Part shown: positions 35,658-44,732 of the stretch, piece after piece
Layout: each line of letters begins with the position of its first letter
Position numbering within the stretch: the stretch's first letter is position 1
DNA from: Marinoscillum sp964351625
GTDB lineage: Bacteria; Bacteroidota; Bacteroidia; Cytophagales; Cyclobacteriaceae
NCBI GenBank assembly: GCA_964351625.1
Contig: CAYGOV010000011.1
Coordinates: 1 to 64,000 of the forward strand
Direction: 5' to 3'
DNA length: 64,000 bases
Made by a program: the position numbers and the translations under genes
The notes under the pieces: model-generated
What the model was told of the DNA's origin: nothing
The model's input: only the letters and a program-made list of their open reading frames with translations
Database searches by the model: none

Positions 35658-38486
35658 TTATAATGTTCTTTTAACTTCTTTCTCAGTAAAGCCTTCGATG
35701 ATATCACCTTCTTGAATGTCATTGAAGTTCTTTATAGAAACTCCACACTCATAAGATTGCCTCACTTCCGAAACATCTTCTTTGAAGCGTTTAAGCTGAT
35801 TGATTTCTCCTGTATGAACAACTATACCGTCACGCACCAGCCTTACTTTATTAGTACGCTTCACAGTACCTTCAGTAACATAACAACCAGCTACCGTACC
35901 GACTTTAGTGATTTTGTAAACCTCACGTACTTCAATATTACCAGTGATGACTTCTTCCACAGTCGGCTCAAGCATACCTTCCATGGCATCTTTTACATCA
36001 TTGATAGCATCGTAGATGATAGAATAAAGTCTCATTTCTATCTCTTCATTCACTGCCAAGTTGCGAGCTCCACTTGATGGTCTCACTTGGAATCCAATAA
36101 TTACGGCATCTGAAGCTGAAGCAAGTAATACATCAGATTCGGAAATCTGACCAACCGCTTTGTGAATAATATTAACCTGAACTTCCTCAGTAGATAATTT
36201 CAGTAATGAATCAGAAAGTGCTTCGATGGAACCATCAACATCACCTTTCACAATTACATTCAGTTCCTTGAAACTACCAATTGCAAGTCGTCTTCCGATT
36301 TCGTCAAGCGTAATATGTTTCTTAGTTCGAATCGACTGCTCTCTCTGGATTTGCTCCCTCTTAGAAGCAATTTCTCTAGCTTCGCGATCAGTCTCCATTA
36401 CGTTGAAGCGATCACCAGCTTGCGCAGCACCATCCAGACCCAACATCAGTACTGGTGTAGATGGCCCTACATTGCTCATCTTCTTACCTCGGTGATCAAA
36501 CATCGCCTTGACCTTTCCATAATTGGAACCTGCAAGTACAACATCTCCAACTTTTAAAGTGCCAGCCTGCACCATCATTGTAGTTACATAACCACGGCCT
36601 TTATCCAATGTAGATTCAATTACAGAACCCACAGCTGGTTTATCAGCATTCGCTTTAAGCTCGAGTAAATCAGCTTCTAATAGAACCTTTTCCAACAAGT
36701 CGTCAATTCCTTCCCCAGATTTGGCAGAAACATGCTGACATTGGTATTTACCACCCCAATCCTCAACTAAAATGTTGATCGTTGAAAGCTCCTCTTTTAT
36801 TTTATCAGGATTAGCTCCCGGCTTATCTATTTTATTTATCGCTATAATGATCGGCACTCCCGCAACCTGCGCGTGATTGATAGCTTCTTTTGTCTGAGGC
36901 ATTACACCATCATCAGCCGCTACTACGATTATTGCAATATCTGTAATCTTAGCTCCACGTGCTCTCATTGCCGTAAAAGCTTCGTGACCAGGTGTATCAA
37001 GGAAGGCTATTCTTCGGCCCGTCTCTGTCATCACGTCATAGGCACCAATGTGCTGAGTGATACCACCTGCTTCACCTTCAGTTACTTTAGAACTTCTTAT
37101 ATAATCCAGAAGGGATGTCTTACCATGATCTACGTGACCCATGATAGTAACAATCGGTGCTCTATCTTTTAGATCTTCTGGAGCGTCAACGAATTCTAAA
37201 ATTTCAATGTCATCATCTTCAGAAGAAAACTCAACATCAAAGCCAAACTCATCAGCAATTACAGTAATTGACTCTGCATCCAATCTCTGATTGATCGAAA
37301 CAAACATTCCTAAGGACATGCAAGTAGAGATCACTTCATTCACAGACACACTCATCAAGGTTGCTAAATCCGTTGCTGCAATGAATTCAGTAACTTTCAG
37401 AATTTTTGCATCCTGCTCTTCTGCCATTAGCCTTTCTTCTTCGGCCTCAGCATTGGCATTACGTTTATCCTTTCTATACTTCGATCTTCCTTTTCCTGCT
37501 GCGGGTTTTCCACCTGAAAGCTTCGCTAAAGTAGCTTTGATCTTATCTTGTATCTCCTTATCAGTGAGTTCCTCAGTTTTACGAGGATCACGTCTCACAC
37601 CACCTCGAGGTGGTCCAGATGGTCCAGAACCTTGACCAGATCGGTTTCCAGTGTCTATTCCTCTTGGAGAAGAACCAGGAGTCGGGCTATTAATTCTTTT
37701 TCGAGGACGTTTTTTCCTGTCCTTGCGCTCGTCTGAACTTGCGACAGGCTTAGGTTTTTTCTTATCTGCTGGCAATTCTATTTTACCCAGTACCGTAAGG
37801 CCTTTGAGCGAATCTGCCTTGGCCTGAATAGTCTTTTCCTCAGGTTCCTTAACTGGTTCCGGCTCAACTTTTGGTTTTACTTCAGCAACTGGAGCTTTTT
37901 CCTCAAGTCTTTTTGGTTCAACCACTGGTGCAGCCTCAGGCTTTACCTCTTCATTTTTAGGCTCTTCCTTCCTAGGCTCTTCTTTCTTGACTTCAACTTT
38001 TGGCTCCTCTTTCTTCTCCTCTACCTTAGGGTCTTCTTTCTTAACAACCTTTTTTGGCTCAAGATCAATCCTGCCTACTACTTTAGGTCCTTCTAATTGA
38101 GTTCGACCCAAAATAGTCGATATTTCATTATCGTCTGACTTTGGAGGTGACACCTTCTCAGGCACTGGTGTAGGTGGAACCTCAACAATATTGTTGTCCT
38201 TTATGAGAATTTCTTCCTCTATAGAGTTATCAGCTTTGCTACTAGCAGATGGTTGGTTGTCTTCCAACTTGCTTCCACCGATTGTGAGACTTGAAGCCTC
38301 CTCCTTTTCCATAGCCGAAGAAGCAAATTCCTTTGAGAGCAGGGCAAATTGCTCGTCTGATATTTTCGAGTTGGGGCTGCTATCAACCTCAAATCCCTTT
38401 CCAGATAAATAATCCAGAATGGTACCTCTACCAACATTGAGCTTCCTTGCAACCTGACTTAATCGATGCGTTTTCTCTTCTGCCAT
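35658..38486 (-). CDS. infB: Translation initiation factor IF-2
   Basis: 942 residues. The N-terminal IF2 domain (MAEEKTHRLSQVARKLNVG) is followed by a long charged, Lys/Glu/Pro-rich linker (about 60-330) with KKEEPK-type repeats. Then comes the GTPase with G1 GHVDHGKTS, G3 DTPGHEAF and G4 NKIDK, and the C-terminal fMet-tRNA-binding domains ending TEKEVKRTL. The linker is what makes it longer than E. coli IF2 alpha (890). Third gene of rimP-nusA-infB. Confidence 0.97.
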   Translation of the reverse strand: MAEEKTHRLSQVARKLNVGRGTILDYLSGKGFEVDSSPNSKISDEQFALLSKEFASSAMEKEEASSLTIGGSKLEDNQPSASSKADNSIEEEILIKDNNIVEVPPTPVPEKVSPPKSDDNEISTILGRTQLEGPKVVGRIDLEPKKVVKKEDPKVEEKKEEPKVEVKKEEPRKEEPKNEEVKPEAAPVVEPKRLEEKAPVAEVKPKVEPEPVKEPEEKTIQAKADSLKGLTVLGKIELPADKKKPKPVASSDERKDRKKRPRKRINSPTPGSSPRGIDTGNRSGQGSGPSGPPRGGVRRDPRKTEELTDKEIQDKIKATLAKLSGGKPAAGKGRSKYRKDKRNANAEAEEERLMAEEQDAKILKVTEFIAATDLATLMSVSVNEVISTCMSLGMFVSINQRLDAESITVIADEFGFDVEFSSEDDDIEILEFVDAPEDLKDRAPIVTIMGHVDHGKTSLLDYIRSSKVTEGEAGGITQHIGAYDVMTETGRRIAFLDTPGHEAFTAMRARGAKITDIAIIVVAADDGVMPQTKEAINHAQVAGVPIIIAINKIDKPGANPDKIKEELSTINILVEDWGGKYQCQHVSAKSGEGIDDLLEKVLLEADLLELKANADKPAVGSVIESTLDKGRGYVTTMMVQAGTLKVGDVVLAGSNYGKVKAMFDHRGKKMSNVGPSTPVLMLGLDGAAQAGDRFNVMETDREAREIASKREQIQREQSIRTKKHITLDEIGRRLAIGSFKELNVIVKGDVDGSIEALSDSLLKLSTEEVQVNIIHKAVGQISESDVLLASASDAVIIGFQVRPSSGARNLAVNEEIEMRLYSIIYDAINDVKDAMEGMLEPTVEEVITGNIEVREVYKITKVGTVAGCYVTEGTVKRTNKVRLVRDGIVVHTGEINQLKRFKEDVSEVRQSYECGVSIKNFNDIQEGDIIEGFTEKEVKRTL

Positions 38487-38514
38487 ATAATATTTAATCC
38501 TTTTTTAGGTTGGT

Positions 38515-39756
38515 TTATTCGAACTCCTGTCTTAGTACTCCTAGCAAGTCTTGCACGGTTTCCTCTTCAAGGTCAGTTCTTCTTACCAACTCCTCAGCTG
38601 AAAGCTTAATTACACTTTTCGCTGTATCTAATCCAATTCTTTTTAACTCGTCAATTACCCAGCTTTCAATCTCATCTGAAAACTCATCAAGATCAACATC
38701 TTCATCCTCTAGGCCATCCAACTCACGGAAGACATCTATCTCCATTCCTACCAATCTAGATGCAAGTTTGATGTTTTGACCACCTTTTCCAATTGCCAAA
38801 GATACTTGATCTGGCTTTAGGTAAACCGAAACCCTTTCTTTCTCCTCGCTTATTTTCATGCTGAGAATTTTTGCAGGGCTCAGAGCACGAGCAATATAAA
38901 GTTCCATGTTATCTGTGAAATTGATAACATCAATATTTTCATTTTGCAACTCACGAACGATAGAGTGAATTCTAGATCCTTTCATTCCCACACAAGCTCC
39001 AACAGGATCGATTCTATCATCGTAAGATTCTACAGACACTTTAGCTCTTTCGCCTGGCTCTCTAACTACATTTTTTATAGTGATCAATCCGTCATACACC
39101 TCAGGAACTTCACTTTCGAAAAGTCTCTCTAAGAATATCGGTGATGTTCTTGAAAGGATAATTTTGGGATTGCCATTGTACATATCTACATGACTAACAA
39201 TCGCTCGGACAGAATCACCTTTACGGTAACGATCCTTAGGGATTTGCTCACCTTTAGGAATGCTCAACTCATTGCCTTCGGCATCTATAAGCAATGTCTC
39301 GCGACTCAAAGTTTGATAAACCTCTCCTTGAATCACCTCACCTACTAAATCTTTATACTTCTGATAAAGAATGTCCTTTTCTAAATCTTTGACTTTCTGA
39401 ATCAAGGTCTGACGTGCAGTCATCACTGCTCTTCTACCAAAGTCTTCAAGTTTGATCTCTTCAGAAACTTCTTCACCAATCTCGAAATCTGGCTCGATCT
39501 TACGTGCATCAGTAAGACTGATCTTATCATGATCCCAAATATCTTCTGAGTTATCATCCACGATTTCCCTGAATCTCCAGATCTCTAAGTCACCCTTGTC
39601 TGTGTTGATAATGATATCAAAGTTATCATCCGTCTGATACTTCTTACGGATCATCGTCCTGAAGACATCTTCCAATATTCGAATCATCGTCGGACGGTCA
39701 ATGTTTTTGCCTCTGGCAAAATCTGCAAATGAGTCTATTAATATTCCAGTATCCAT
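38515..39756 (-). CDS. nusA: Transcription factor NusA
   Basis: 413 residues with an N-terminal RNA-polymerase-binding domain, an S1 domain (about 135-200) and two KH domains, including DPVGACVGMKGSRIHSIV and SLAIGKGGQNIKLASRLVG. A short acidic C-terminus follows instead of the two repeat domains of E. coli NusA, as usual outside proteobacteria. It acts in pausing, termination and antitermination. It starts 3 bases after the rimP stop. Confidence 0.96.
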   Translation of the reverse strand: MDTGILIDSFADFARGKNIDRPTMIRILEDVFRTMIRKKYQTDDNFDIIINTDKGDLEIWRFREIVDDNSEDIWDHDKISLTDARKIEPDFEIGEEVSEEIKLEDFGRRAVMTARQTLIQKVKDLEKDILYQKYKDLVGEVIQGEVYQTLSRETLLIDAEGNELSIPKGEQIPKDRYRKGDSVRAIVSHVDMYNGNPKIILSRTSPIFLERLFESEVPEVYDGLITIKNVVREPGERAKVSVESYDDRIDPVGACVGMKGSRIHSIVRELQNENIDVINFTDNMELYIARALSPAKILSMKISEEKERVSVYLKPDQVSLAIGKGGQNIKLASRLVGMEIDVFRELDGLEDEDVDLDEFSDEIESWVIDELKRIGLDTAKSVIKLSAEELVRRTDLEEETVQDLLGVLRQEFE

Positions 39757-39759
39757 TAT

Positions 39760-40230
39760 TTACTTAAATGACACTAACACCATTGATTTATTTATTTCAT
39801 CGAAATGAATCTCTCTAAGTGTAGTTACTTTTTTCACTACCTCTTCAATTTTGATCATTTCAGCACTTACTTCTTTAAGCTCTCCCTTTATAGAGTCTCC
39901 ATTCTTCAGATCAACTTTAAGGGATCTTCCGATATTCTTTTCATACTGTCGAATTAGCTGGAGCGGAAAATCCAATCCTGCTGAAGACACCTCCAAAAAA
40001 TACTTATCACTAAAGAATTCCTTCTCTTCTAGTATAGCAGCTAGTTTTCGGCTGACCTTACTACACTGATCGATATTAACTCCTGAATCCCCGTCTAGGA
40101 GGATAATCAACTTCTGATTACCCACATTTCCTTTCAAAACAACCTTTACAAGAAACAAATCAGCATCCTCTGCAATGATTTCAGTCACCATTGTTTCAAT
40201 TTTGCTCTCTAATGTCTCTTGTACAATCAA
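39760..40230 (-). CDS. rimP: Ribosome maturation factor RimP
   Basis: 156 residues, needed for 30S subunit maturation. The conserved stretch is SGVNIDQCSKVSRKLAAILEE, followed by YFLEVSSAGLDFPLQ and a C-terminal SH3-like part with GELKEVSAEMIKIEE. First gene of the classical rimP-nusA-infB operon. A good promoter lies 62 bases upstream. Confidence 0.93.
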   Translation of the reverse strand: MIVQETLESKIETMVTEIIAEDADLFLVKVVLKGNVGNQKLIILLDGDSGVNIDQCSKVSRKLAAILEEKEFFSDKYFLEVSSAGLDFPLQLIRQYEKNIGRSLKVDLKNGDSIKGELKEVSAEMIKIEEVVKKVTTLREIHFDEINKSMVLVSFK

Positions 40231-40291
40231 CTTGTTATGAATAAAAAGAGGGGACTGTCGTCCCCTCGAACCTAAATTCTATATTTGCGTG

Positions 40292-40323
40292 CAAAGCTAA
40301 CAGAAAAAAATAATCTTTTCAAA
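40292..40323 (-). promoter_or_regulatory. Promoter of rimP-nusA-infB (TTTG-N20-TAGCTTTG)
   Basis: On the minus strand TTTG (complement of 40320-40323), twenty bases, then TAGCTTTG (complement of 40292-40299). This is close to the Bacteroidota TTTG/TAnnTTTG consensus and is the best-matched promoter I found here. It leaves a leader of about 55 bases before rimP. Confidence 0.6.
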
Positions 40324-40386
40324 CGCGCTAAAAACAAACTTTAGGACGCTAAGTTCGTCATAATCAGGAATTAAAATAATAACAGA

Positions 40387-41865
40387 ATGATCGGTAAACT
40401 CCGTGTCTTGAACTCACTCACGAAGGAAAAGGAAGTGTTTGAACCATTAAATCCACCACATGTAGGGATGTACGTTTGTGGTCCTACGGTCTACAGTGAC
40501 GTTCATTTGGGAAATGTCCGCACATTTATATCCTTCGATGTGATCTATAGATACCTGATATTTTTGGGTTACAAAGTAAGATACGTGCGCAACATAACTG
40601 ACGTAGGGCACCTATTAGACTCTGGTGAAGACAAAATCTCTAAAAAAGCGGTTTTGGAAAATCTTGAGCCAATGGAGATAGTTCAGCGATACACCAATGA
40701 CTTTCATGACGTGATGCTGAAGTTCAATTCACTACAGCCAGATATAGAGCCAGCGGCAACAGGCCATCTGATGGAGCAAATCGAAATGATAGACACCCTT
40801 ATAGCCAAAGGAATGGCCTATGAATCAAATGGATCAGTCTATTTTGATATTGACAAATATTCTGAGACAAAAGACTATGGAAAGCTGAGCGGCAGAAAAA
40901 CGGAAGATCTGCTAAACCAAACACGTGACCTTGACGGTCAATCTGACAAACGCAATCCACTTGACTTTGCCATTTGGAAAAAAGCTGCTCCTGAGCACAT
41001 CATGCGCTGGGATACCAAATGGAGTACTGGATTTCCGGGTTGGCATTTGGAGTGCTCTGTTATGAGTACAAAATATTTGGGCCAATCATTCGATATTCAT
41101 GGTGGTGGCATGGACTTAAAATTCCCTCATCACGAATGTGAGATCGCGCAAAATGCTGGAACGCACGACCATGATGGTGCAAAGTACTGGCTCCACACAA
41201 ATATGCTCACTGTCAATGGCACTAAAATGAGCAAATCTTTGGGTAATTCATTTTTGCCCAGGGAGCTTTTTTCTGGCGAACATGAATTGCTCGAAAGGGG
41301 CTACAGCCCAATGACGATACGGTTTTTCATGCTTCAATCTCACTATGCAAGTACAGTGGACTTCTCCAATGAAGCTTTAGGGGCTGCTCATAAAGGGTTC
41401 ATGAAGCTTGCTAATGGCATCAGATTATTCCAGAGCTATGAATACGACGGTAGTCTAGAGGTACTCAATGAAAAACAAGTAGATCAAATCAATAAGATTT
41501 GCGACAACTGCCATTATGCAATGAATGATGATTTCAATACTGCACTGACTATTGGGCATCTTTTCAACCTAGTTAAAAAAATAAACTCCATTCAGACTGG
41601 CCAGCTCACGATGGCTGAAATTGGTAAAGAAGTGTTTGATCGAATGAAATCTACTTTTCTTGTTTTCACGCAAGACATTCTAGGGCTTAAATATGAAGGC
41701 CCTCAAGCTTCTGATAAGCTTATAGAAGTAGTCCTTGGAGAGTATAAGACTGCTAAAGAAAGTAAAGATTATGATAAAGTGGACGAGCTTCGGGCGAAAC
41801 TAAAATCTTTAGGGATTGTGATAAAAGACCTGAAGCATACAATTGACTGGTCTTTAGAAGAGTAA
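40387..41865 (+). CDS. cysS: Cysteinyl-tRNA synthetase
   Basis: 492 residues; class I synthetase that charges tRNA-Cys. The zinc and HIGH-type region reads MYVCGPTVYSDVHLGNVRTF. The other zinc ligands lie in LECSVMS and HHECEIAQ, and the KMSKSLGN loop is intact. The length is slightly above the E. coli enzyme (461). It is divergent from rimP across 156 bases, and a terminator follows 2 bases after the stop. Confidence 0.96.
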   Translation: MIGKLRVLNSLTKEKEVFEPLNPPHVGMYVCGPTVYSDVHLGNVRTFISFDVIYRYLIFLGYKVRYVRNITDVGHLLDSGEDKISKKAVLENLEPMEIVQRYTNDFHDVMLKFNSLQPDIEPAATGHLMEQIEMIDTLIAKGMAYESNGSVYFDIDKYSETKDYGKLSGRKTEDLLNQTRDLDGQSDKRNPLDFAIWKKAAPEHIMRWDTKWSTGFPGWHLECSVMSTKYLGQSFDIHGGGMDLKFPHHECEIAQNAGTHDHDGAKYWLHTNMLTVNGTKMSKSLGNSFLPRELFSGEHELLERGYSPMTIRFFMLQSHYASTVDFSNEALGAAHKGFMKLANGIRLFQSYEYDGSLEVLNEKQVDQINKICDNCHYAMNDDFNTALTIGHLFNLVKKINSIQTGQLTMAEIGKEVFDRMKSTFLVFTQDILGLKYEGPQASDKLIEVVLGEYKTAKESKDYDKVDELRAKLKSLGIVIKDLKHTIDWSLEE

Positions 41866-41867
41866 AT

Positions 41868-41893
41868 AAAAAACCCGCCTAGGCGGGTTTTTT
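41868..41893. terminator. Bidirectional terminator between cysS and hpf
   Basis: A fully self-complementary 26-base element: AAAAAACCCGCCT joined to AGGCGGGTTTTTT. The A and T runs allow termination in both directions for two convergent genes. Confidence 0.9.
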
Positions 41894-41905
41894 ATTGCTA
41901 TTATA

Positions 41906-42208
41906 TTAATGATTAGCTAGCAACTTTTCCTTGTGCTTCTTGAGCTGACGTCTCAGAGCTTCGATTGCTTCGTCAGCGGCAGCTTCGAAAGACTTTGAGC
42001 GTTCTTTCGCAAAAAGCTGTGTGCCAGGGATGTTTAGTTTTATCTCTATTAATTTATTCTCTCTTGAATCATCTTGTTCCACTCGCATGAAGACTTCTCC
42101 ATCTATAATCCTATCAAAAAAAGTGTCAAGCTTGTTTGCTTTTTGTTGTACAAATTCGACCAATTTTTGATCTGCGTCGAAATGAATGGAATGCATTTGT
42201 AATTTCAT
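41906..42208 (-). CDS. hpf: Ribosome hibernation-promoting factor (HPF/YfiA family)
   Basis: 100 residues from MKLQMHSIHFDADQKLVEF, the usual Bacteroidota start. An upstream in-frame ATG at 42235 overlaps the xer stop by one base and would add nine residues; the two starts cannot be told apart from sequence alone. The fold is the short HPF: it sits in the 30S decoding region during stationary phase. Short form, without the C-terminal dimerisation domain of long HPF. Confidence 0.88.
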   Translation of the reverse strand: MKLQMHSIHFDADQKLVEFVQQKANKLDTFFDRIIDGEVFMRVEQDDSRENKLIEIKLNIPGTQLFAKERSKSFEAAADEAIEALRRQLKKHKEKLLANH

Positions 42209-42234
42209 GATACTTTTAAGTTTAAGTTGAACCA

Positions 42235-43110
42235 TTAAGCCTTAGGATGCGCCTGATCAAAGACGGCCTTCAGCTTTTCCATTGAATTGTGTGTATAGAC
42301 TTGAGTAGCTGCCAAGCTGGTATGACCCAAAAGGTCTTTTACAGCATTGAGGTCAGCTCCTTTATTTAATAAATGCGTCGCGAAAGTGTGGCGTAATACG
42401 TGTGGACTTCTTTTTGTAATGGTGGTAACCATATCCAAGTAATGTTTTACTTTTCTATAAACGAACATCGGGTACAATTGATTGCCACTATTGGTCAATA
42501 AAAGAATTGGTGAGCCACCGAAAAGTTCATTTCGAACTGCGAGGTATTCTTTGATAGATTTAACGAGTAATTGGTGGATTGGGATTACCCTTTCTTTATT
42601 TCTTTTTCCTAAAACTTTAATTGAGCCTTGAAAGAAATTAATATCAGAAACTTTTAGGTTAATAAGCTCATTCAGACGAATTCCTGTACCATATAGAACC
42701 TCTAGTAATAGCTTATCTCGCTGACCTTCAAAATCTGTAGAATAAGGGATATTGTCTAAAAGATTGTCCATCTCAGTTTCTCTAACGAAACTGGGGAGCT
42801 TCTTCTCAACACGGAGTGGCTTAAGAGCAGCTGCGGGATTTTTAGTGATGTGCCCTCGCACCATCAAAAACTTGTAAAAAGACTTCAGTGTGGCAATCTT
42901 CCGATTGACAGACTTGGCAACAAGATCAGTATCGGCTAATTCTGCTACCCAAGAGCGCAACATGATATGTGTAGCTTTCGAAAGCTCATTGAGCTCGAAC
43001 TCTACAGACAGGAAACTTTGAAATTGATGGAGATCTCGCTGGTACCCTAAAACGGTATGCTCGCTGGAGCGCTTTTCGTACCTGAGATATTTTAGAAATG
43101 CAACAATCAT
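42235..43110 (-). CDS. xerC: Tyrosine recombinase of the XerC/XerD type
   Basis: 291 residues with the N-terminal SAM-like DNA-binding domain and the catalytic set Arg145 (GTGIRLNEL), Lys169, His237 and Arg240 (HVLRHTF), His263 (LGHTSL) and Tyr272 (TQVYTH). Chromosome-dimer resolution at dif is the likely role. It stands between rpsU and hpf, an order I recall as frequent in Bacteroidota, and no integrase-like mobile context is seen. Its start codon lies inside an inverted repeat. Confidence 0.88.
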   Translation of the reverse strand: MIVAFLKYLRYEKRSSEHTVLGYQRDLHQFQSFLSVEFELNELSKATHIMLRSWVAELADTDLVAKSVNRKIATLKSFYKFLMVRGHITKNPAAALKPLRVEKKLPSFVRETEMDNLLDNIPYSTDFEGQRDKLLLEVLYGTGIRLNELINLKVSDINFFQGSIKVLGKRNKERVIPIHQLLVKSIKEYLAVRNELFGGSPILLLTNSGNQLYPMFVYRKVKHYLDMVTTITKRSPHVLRHTFATHLLNKGADLNAVKDLLGHTSLAATQVYTHNSMEKLKAVFDQAHPKA

Positions 43111-43152
43111 TAAGTCAGTGATTCCTTTCTAGGAAGTCTACTAACTTAATGA
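43107..43152 (-). promoter_or_regulatory. Inverted repeat that includes the xerC start codon
   Basis: In the minus-strand RNA, TCATTAAGT (43152-43144) pairs perfectly with ACTTAATGA (43115-43107). The ATG at 43110-43108 is inside the second arm. A small inner stem (TTCCT/AGGAA) covers a possible AAGGA ribosome site. The structure could hold xerC translation low, or separate it from rpsU. Confidence 0.45.
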
Positions 43153-43179
43153 TTTTAAAAAGACTTTACCCGATTGGGA

Positions 43180-43374
43180 TTACATATTTTCTTTTTCGCG
43201 CAAGTGCTGAATGTATTCAGCCTTGATTACTTCGAATCTTCTTTTCACAGAAGGCTTAGTGAAAGCTTGTCTCGCACGAAGTTCTCTTAAAACACCAGTC
43301 TTTTCGAATTTCTTTTTAAACCTCTTAAGAGCTTTATCGATTGACTCGTTTTCTTTTACGTTTACTACAATCAT
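43180..43374 (-). CDS. rpsU: Ribosomal protein S21
   Basis: 64 residues, highly basic, of the small-subunit protein S21 family: MIVVNVKENESIDKALKRFK at the start, then RELRARQAFTKPSVKRR. S21 acts in 30S initiation complexes near the anti-Shine-Dalgarno. First gene of rpsU-xerC-hpf. Confidence 0.95.
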   Translation of the reverse strand: MIVVNVKENESIDKALKRFKKKFEKTGVLRELRARQAFTKPSVKRRFEVIKAEYIQHLREKENM

Positions 43375-43429
43375 CGGTTATTTAATTTGAGCTTGCAAAA
43401 GTAGGATAAAAATTCATCGGCACAAACAT

Positions 43430-44584
43430 TTACTTCAATACTTCACGGGATATTACGAGTTTCTGTATTTCAGATGTTCCCTCTCCTATTGTGCAAAGCT
43501 TGGCATCTCTATAATATTTTTCGGCAGGGTAGTCTTTGGTATACCCATAACCTCCAAAAATCTGAACTGCATCATTGGCTACCTCCACGGCAATCTCCGA
43601 AGCATATAGCTTAGCCATAGCTGATTCTTTGGTCACTGATTTTCCATTGTTCTTAAGCTCAGCAGCATTGTAAGTAAGGAGTTTGGCAGCTTCCACTTTT
43701 GTGGCCATATCTGCCAATTTGAAAGCAATACCTTGAAAAGAGGCTATCGGTTTCCCAAATTGCTGTCGCTCCTTGGCGTATGCAGTAGCGGCATTCAATG
43801 CTCCTTCAGCTATTCCACAACTAAGGGCTGCAATAGAAATTCTACCTCCATCTAGCACTTTTAATGATTGAATAAATCCCTCACCTACTTTTCCAATCAA
43901 GTTCTCAGCAGGAATCCTGCAATCCTGAAAAATCATTTCCGCTGTTTCGGACGCCCTCATTCCCAACTTGTTTTCCTTTCTCCCTCCCGAAAAACCTTTT
44001 GTTCCTCGCTCTACTATAAATGCTGATGCATTGCGAGAAGTACCTTTATCTCCAGTACGGGCGATTACTACTGCCACATCACCAGAAATTCCATGCGTTA
44101 TAAAATTCTTGGCTCCATTGAGAACCCAATTGTCGCCTTCCTTTAGAGCTGTAGTTGAGAGGTTGCCTGCATCTGACCCAGTGTTCGGCTCAGTGAGTCC
44201 CCATGCGCCCAACCATTCTCCTGTTGCTAGTCTGGGAAGGTATTTGGCTTTTTGAGCGTCCGAAGCATGCTGCATAATATGGCCCGTGCACAAACTATTG
44301 TGGGCAGCCATAGACAAACCTATGGAACCATCAATTTTTGATAGCTCTATAATAGCAGCTACATACTCATGATATCCGAACCCAGATCCACCCATAGAAG
44401 CAGGCACTAGTACGCCCATAAGACCTAATGAACCAAGCTCCGTAAACAGTTCTTTAGGGAATGATTGGGACTCATCCCACTCCATTTTGTGGGGTTCTAT
44501 GGCTTTGGATGCAAAGTCATTGATCATTTTAGCGATTAGCGACTTATTCTCTTCTATCTGAAATTTATCTGAATAATGGGTCAT
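43430..44584 (-). CDS. Acyl-CoA dehydrogenase
   Basis: 384 residues from MTHYSDKFQIEENKSL. A longer frame from 44641 adds 19 residues that precede the normal start. This FAD enzyme makes the first double bond in beta-oxidation of acyl-CoA. Visible features are WGLTEPNTGSDAGN, the GERQQFG-type stretch (KERQQFGKPIA), QIFGGYGYTKDYPAEKYYRD with the catalytic Glu, and the C-terminal GEGTSEIQKLVISR. Chain-length preference is unknown. Single gene. Confidence 0.93.
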   Translation of the reverse strand: MTHYSDKFQIEENKSLIAKMINDFASKAIEPHKMEWDESQSFPKELFTELGSLGLMGVLVPASMGGSGFGYHEYVAAIIELSKIDGSIGLSMAAHNSLCTGHIMQHASDAQKAKYLPRLATGEWLGAWGLTEPNTGSDAGNLSTTALKEGDNWVLNGAKNFITHGISGDVAVVIARTGDKGTSRNASAFIVERGTKGFSGGRKENKLGMRASETAEMIFQDCRIPAENLIGKVGEGFIQSLKVLDGGRISIAALSCGIAEGALNAATAYAKERQQFGKPIASFQGIAFKLADMATKVEAAKLLTYNAAELKNNGKSVTKESAMAKLYASEIAVEVANDAVQIFGGYGYTKDYPAEKYYRDAKLCTIGEGTSEIQKLVISREVLK

Positions 44585-44732
44585 TTTTTGGGGTGTTAAT
44601 GTTATTTGAATTGTAATCTTTTCCTTTTGGAGTTCGAACAAAATTGGTGAATATATCTCTTAAGATTCATCAGAATGATCTAATTCAAAAAACTTACTTT
44701 TACCATCATTATATAAATCAGACAATCGAATC

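Noticed and set aside
42235..43110. Xer-type recombinase as the integrase of a mobile element
   Set aside because: It sits between rpsU and hpf, which looks like a housekeeping position, with no attachment site, cargo or composition change around it.
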